Assembly: GCA_902806335.1 (NCBI GenBank)
Contig: CADCWG010000014.1
Span: 1 to 64,000 of the forward strand
Source of the DNA: an uncultured Thermomicrobiales bacterium
Lineage (GTDB): Bacteria; Chloroflexota; Chloroflexia; Thermomicrobiales; UBA6265
Reading direction: 5' to 3'
Length of the DNA stretch: 64,000 nucleotides
Below the pieces are notes generated by a model that worked only from the letters and a program-made list of their open reading frames with translations, was not told the origin of the DNA and made no database searches. This document shows positions 58,135-64,000 of the stretch, piece by piece (within the stretch, counting starts at the first letter, position 1; every line of letters starts with the position of its first letter). Both the position numbers and the translations under genes were made by a program.

Positions 58135-58599
58135 ATGACACCCCGGTACAGCGAGCCCCTCTTCGTGATCAGCGTGGCGGCGCGCCTGGTCGAGATGCAC
58201 CCCCAGACGCTCCGCAAGTACGAGCGGGAGGGGCTGGTCGCGCCGTCGCGGACGACCGGCAACCTCCGCCTGTACTCCGACCGTGACATCGAGCGGCTGC
58301 GGCAGGTCAAGTACCTCGTCGAGGAGCGGGGGCTGAACCTGGCAGGCGTCCAGCTCGCCCTCGACCTGACCGCCCAGATCCGCGACCTGCGGAAGCGGAT
58401 CGTGCCGGGGACGGGGACGCCGGGCAACGGTGCGGCCCGCGGCGGCGATGGCGCGATCCGCGGCTCGGGCGATGCCACCGTCGCCCTCCGGCGCGAACTC
58501 GACGGTGTCCTGGCGATGCTCGGCTACGTCGAGGAAGCCGATGTCCGCGCGGTGCGCGAGGCCCAGGCCGGGCGACCCCAGCAGCCCGCGGGGGACTGA
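58135..58599 (+). CDS. hspR: HspR-like MerR-family heat-shock repressor
   Basis: EPLFVISVAARLVEMHPQTLRKYEREGLVAPSRTTGNLRLYSDRDIERLRQVKYLVEERGLNLAGVQLALDL. Confidence 0.92.
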   Translation: MTPRYSEPLFVISVAARLVEMHPQTLRKYEREGLVAPSRTTGNLRLYSDRDIERLRQVKYLVEERGLNLAGVQLALDLTAQIRDLRKRIVPGTGTPGNGAARGGDGAIRGSGDATVALRRELDGVLAMLGYVEEADVRAVREAQAGRPQQPAGD

Positions 58600-58698
58600 C
58601 CTGGTCGCGTCCCGGCGCCCGAACCTTCCTGCGCCATCGGCCGGTGCCACCGGCTCACCGATGCTGTTCAGCCCTATCGACCTTTCTTGAGGATGCCC

Positions 58699-61335
<2,637 letters not shown>

Positions 61336-61369
61336 ACCCGGGGCTCACGGTCGAACCAGGTCTCGTCCA

Positions 61370-61410
61370 GCGCGAACGGCGGCGGGGTATCACCCCGCCG
61401 CCGTTCGCGC
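61370..61410 (+). terminator. 18-bp perfect hairpin terminator downstream of clpB
   Basis: GCGCGAACGGCGGCGGGG-TATCA-CCCCGCCGCCGTTCGCGC followed by TTCCCCC. Confidence 0.8.
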
Positions 61411-61580
61411 TTCCCCCTGGGCCGCCGAATCCGTCGCTCGGAACCCTGCCCCGTTGGCGGTAGGCGCCGGTCGAGCCCCGGCGGATCGCCGCCGCCAGGG
61501 GTGCCCGGCGAGGGCCGGCGTCAACGTCGTCACCAGCCGACGGTGCGGACGGGGACCGACGGGGATGTGCCGGACGGGTC

Positions 61581-61898
61581 GGGCCTGATACCCAATCCGG
61601 GCGATCGCCAGCGCGTCCCCCGCCGGTCCGAGCCGGCCCCGTACCCGAGCCTCCGACCCCAGGGCTCGCCCCGGGCAAAAACGGGGACGACCGAGCGGCC
61701 GATGCCTCCAGCGATGACCCAGATCCGGGACGACGTCTCATATCGGATCCGGGTGATCGCCGGCGCTTCGGCCGGCGGGATCGCGGCCGGCTTCGGCCGG
61801 GTTCGTCCCTGAGCCTCTGACCGCGGGGCTCGGCCCCGGGCGGGCCGTCCCGGCGCCCCCGGGACCACCACCGATCAGCCGGATTCGGTATCAGGCCC
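61581..61898 (+). repeat. Composite dispersed repeat (copies C and D) bounded by 27-bp imperfect terminal inverted repeats
   Basis: Left GGGCCTGATACCCAATCCGGGCGATCG (61581-61607); right CGATCAGCCGGATTCGGTATCAGGCCC (61872-61898), 24/27 inverted match; D core 61801-61846, C core about 61640-61676. Confidence 0.8.
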
Positions 61899-63132
61899 TG
61901 GGGTTCGGCGTGCCGCAGACCGGGCAGGCGCGGTCCACGCGGGCGAGCGCTTCGCCACAGATCCGGCAGCGCTCTCGCGGGCCATCGTTCCCGTTGCCGC
62001 TCGACGACGGCTCCTCGCCGTGGGGGACGTCGGCGTCGGTAGGGGCGTGCCGCGGGTGCCCGTCCCCCCATCGGTGGCTTGCATCGGGGTGCTCCGCGGG
62101 CCGGGTTCCGGCTGCCGCCCGCCGGAGCCAGTCGTCCAGCACCGTCCCCCCTTCGCGCGGTTCATCCTGAGGCCCTGTCTCGTCTCGGGGACGGGACGAA
62201 CGCGCGGGCGGTTCGTCTCCCGTGAGAGCCCCTTCTCGTGTGGGCCCCCCGGGCTGCTCGGGTCGGCGGATCGATTGGGCCCAGGCCGTCTGCCAGCCCT
62301 CAGACCCGTGGGCGACGGGGGGTCGGTGCCCGGCGTCGGGACGCCACGGTCGCGCCCGGTCCTCATCGCCGGGAGACCGGTCCGACGACAGCGTCACCGG
62401 GACCGTCCCACGGGCGATCGGCACCCCACGCGGCGGGGCGGACCGGTCCGGCCGCTCGATCTTGCCCGCGTCGGCCTGGCGCGGGACCCGCACCGGCCGA
62501 GCGCGCGGCGCGACGTGGTCCGGCTCGCCCCGACGATCGGGGGCCGAGCCCCATCCCGACGGCGTCCCGGCGCCGACCGGGACGGGGACGGATGGGTCCT
62601 CGGCCGCGCCGGGGAGGAGGCGTCGGCCGAGCAGCCCGGCGGCGACGGCGATGCCGGCGGCGGTGGCTGTCGCGACCAGGACCCACCCTGTCCCGTGGAG
62701 CAGACCCCGACCGACGATGCCACGCTCGATCGCCTGCCGCGGCGCGCCCTCGAGCAGGAATCGGTCGAGCGCGCCGAGCATAAAGCTCAGCAGCAGCACG
62801 CCGTTGCAGGCGGCGAGGAACGCGCCCGCGGCCCGCTCGCGGAGCGTCGGCCGGTGGTGCCCGAGCAGCACGCCGCCCGGATAGCCGAGCGCGGCGACGG
62901 CGCCGAGCAGCAGTGCGGCCGCGACGAGGAAGCGGGCGGCCTGCGGACGGAGATCGGCAAGGGTGGCCAGGTCGTCGCCCCACGGGCGGGCCCAGGCGCC
63001 CATCAGCGTGGCACCGAGCAAAATCGAGGCGGAGACCACGATCTCGCGGGGACCGCCCCGCCAGGCACCCAGGGGCACCAGGAGCAGCAGCGCGACGAGG
63101 AGGAGGAGGTCGAGGGCGAGCGCGGCGGCCAT
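61891..63132 (-). CDS. CvpA-like membrane protein with C-terminal zinc ribbon
   Basis: Four hydrophobic segments with LDLLLLVALLLLVPLGAWRGGPREIVVSAS at the N-terminus, disordered middle, C-terminal CRICGEALARVDRACPVCGTPN. Confidence 0.7.
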   Translation of the reverse strand: MAAALALDLLLLVALLLLVPLGAWRGGPREIVVSASILLGATLMGAWARPWGDDLATLADLRPQAARFLVAAALLLGAVAALGYPGGVLLGHHRPTLRERAAGAFLAACNGVLLLSFMLGALDRFLLEGAPRQAIERGIVGRGLLHGTGWVLVATATAAGIAVAAGLLGRRLLPGAAEDPSVPVPVGAGTPSGWGSAPDRRGEPDHVAPRARPVRVPRQADAGKIERPDRSAPPRGVPIARGTVPVTLSSDRSPGDEDRARPWRPDAGHRPPVAHGSEGWQTAWAQSIRRPEQPGGPTREGALTGDEPPARSSRPRDETGPQDEPREGGTVLDDWLRRAAAGTRPAEHPDASHRWGDGHPRHAPTDADVPHGEEPSSSGNGNDGPRERCRICGEALARVDRACPVCGTPNPRA

Positions 63133-63329
63133 GGGGCGAACCCTCCACCCGCGCCGGTTCGGTCGCGGCGGGGTTCGCCGGCCGCGCGGCCCGTGGACGT
63201 CGCGGCGGACCGGCGCGAGCCGGGACCGTTGGGCGTGGTTACCCTAAGGCTAGCACAGGGGAAGCGCGGCCCAGAGGCGCGGTTATGGTCAAGAGAAGAG
63301 TCCCATGTGCTACCATACTTCGCAAACGT

Positions 63330-63348
63330 TAGGCCACGTGGTGGCCTA
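63330..63348 (+). promoter_or_regulatory. Leader hairpin upstream of the PHP-domain gene
   Basis: TAGGCCAC-GTG-GTGGCCTA, 8-bp stem and 3-nt loop, overlapping the in-frame ATG at 63348. Confidence 0.55.
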
Positions 63349-63401
63349 TGGGCGTCGGCCGACGATACGTTGCGGTCGCGCCCAAAGAAAGGAGCGTTCC
63401 G

Positions 63402-64000
63402 ATTAGCGACACGCTTTCGCCCAACGGCCCCTCGACCGCCTCGTCGCGGTCCGGGGGGCGCCGCCCGCGTCCCGCACGCGCCCAGGACGCCCGGGCGACG
63501 ACCGCGCCGGTCGAGGCCACCGCCGCGCCGGCCGCGGACAGCCCGACGCGGGCCCCCCGTCCCGTCGCCGCCGCCGCTGTCTCCCAGCACCAGGCCGCGA
63601 CCCATACCTGGCGACGGATGGACCTCCACGTCCATACTCCGGCCTCGGTCGACTACCAGGAGCCTTCGGTCACGCCGCTGCGGCTGCTCCAGCAGGCGGA
63701 AGCCCGCGGGCTGGACATCGTGGCGTTCACCGACCACAACTCGATCCGCGGCTACGCCGACCTCTGGCGCGAGATCGAAGACTTGGAACTGCTCGAGTAC
63801 CTCAAGCGCCTCCAGCCCGTGGAAGAGGAGCGCCTGCGCGAGTACCGGCGCCTGCTCGGCAAGATCCTGCTCCTCCCGGGCTTCGAGTTCACCGCGACGT
63901 TTGGCTTCCACATCCTCGCGATCTTTCCCGAGAGCACGTCGGTGCGAAAGATGGAGCACCTGCTGCTCACGCTCGGCGTGCCCGAGGAGCGGTTCGGGTC
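63402..64000 (+). CDS. PHP-domain protein (partial, runs off the window edge)
   Basis: RRMDLHVHTPASVDYQEPSVTPLRLLQQAEARGLDIVAFTDHNSIRGYADL and LPGFEFTATFGFHILAIFPE; start either ATT 63402 (SD AAAGGAG) or ATG 63348. Confidence 0.85.
   Translation, partial: MSDTLSPNGPSTASSRSGGRRPRPARAQDARATTAPVEATAAPAADSPTRAPRPVAAAAVSQHQAATHTWRRMDLHVHTPASVDYQEPSVTPLRLLQQAEARGLDIVAFTDHNSIRGYADLWREIEDLELLEYLKRLQPVEEERLREYRRLLGKILLLPGFEFTATFGFHILAIFPESTSVRKMEHLLLTLGVPEERFG

Overview
This is a very GC-rich bacterial chromosomal segment, probably Chloroflexota/Thermomicrobia-like (inference from gene content and codon bias, not tested). It is densely coded with little sign of phage, transposase or CRISPR. Main content: two YtcJ-like amidohydrolases flanking a DoxX-like protein and an OmpR-type two-component system; PAP2, M14 peptidase, APH kinase, an ECF41 (SigJ-like) sigma factor and an ADP-ribosylglycohydrolase; dnaJ under a CIRCE-like element; tRNA-Gln; glmU-prs; a CBS/CorC-type protein and birA; an acyl-CoA dehydrogenase/thiolase/hexapeptide protein/crotonase/etfB/etfA/FixC-like electron-transfer cluster; a solitary 1499-aa TM0106-type RecB-nuclease/helicase; a ~13.7 kb single-strand purine uptake and degradation operon (BMP-type ABC importer, xanthine dehydrogenase, fused AllC-AllB, HIU hydrolase, fused OHCU decarboxylase-uricase); a form II CODH-like S-L-M set; P450; GDPD; hspR-clpB; a CvpA-like/zinc-ribbon protein; and a truncated PHP-domain protein. 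The most unusual items are the fused AllC-AllB ORF and the inverted FAD-[2Fe-2S] fusion in the purine operon, a four-copy dispersed intergenic repeat with 27-bp terminal inverted repeats at one locus, an exact 11-bp-period direct-repeat array near the two-component system, an ECF41-type promoter upstream of the ECF41 gene, and two differently controlled heat-shock loci. All identities come from reading motifs by eye; no database search was run.
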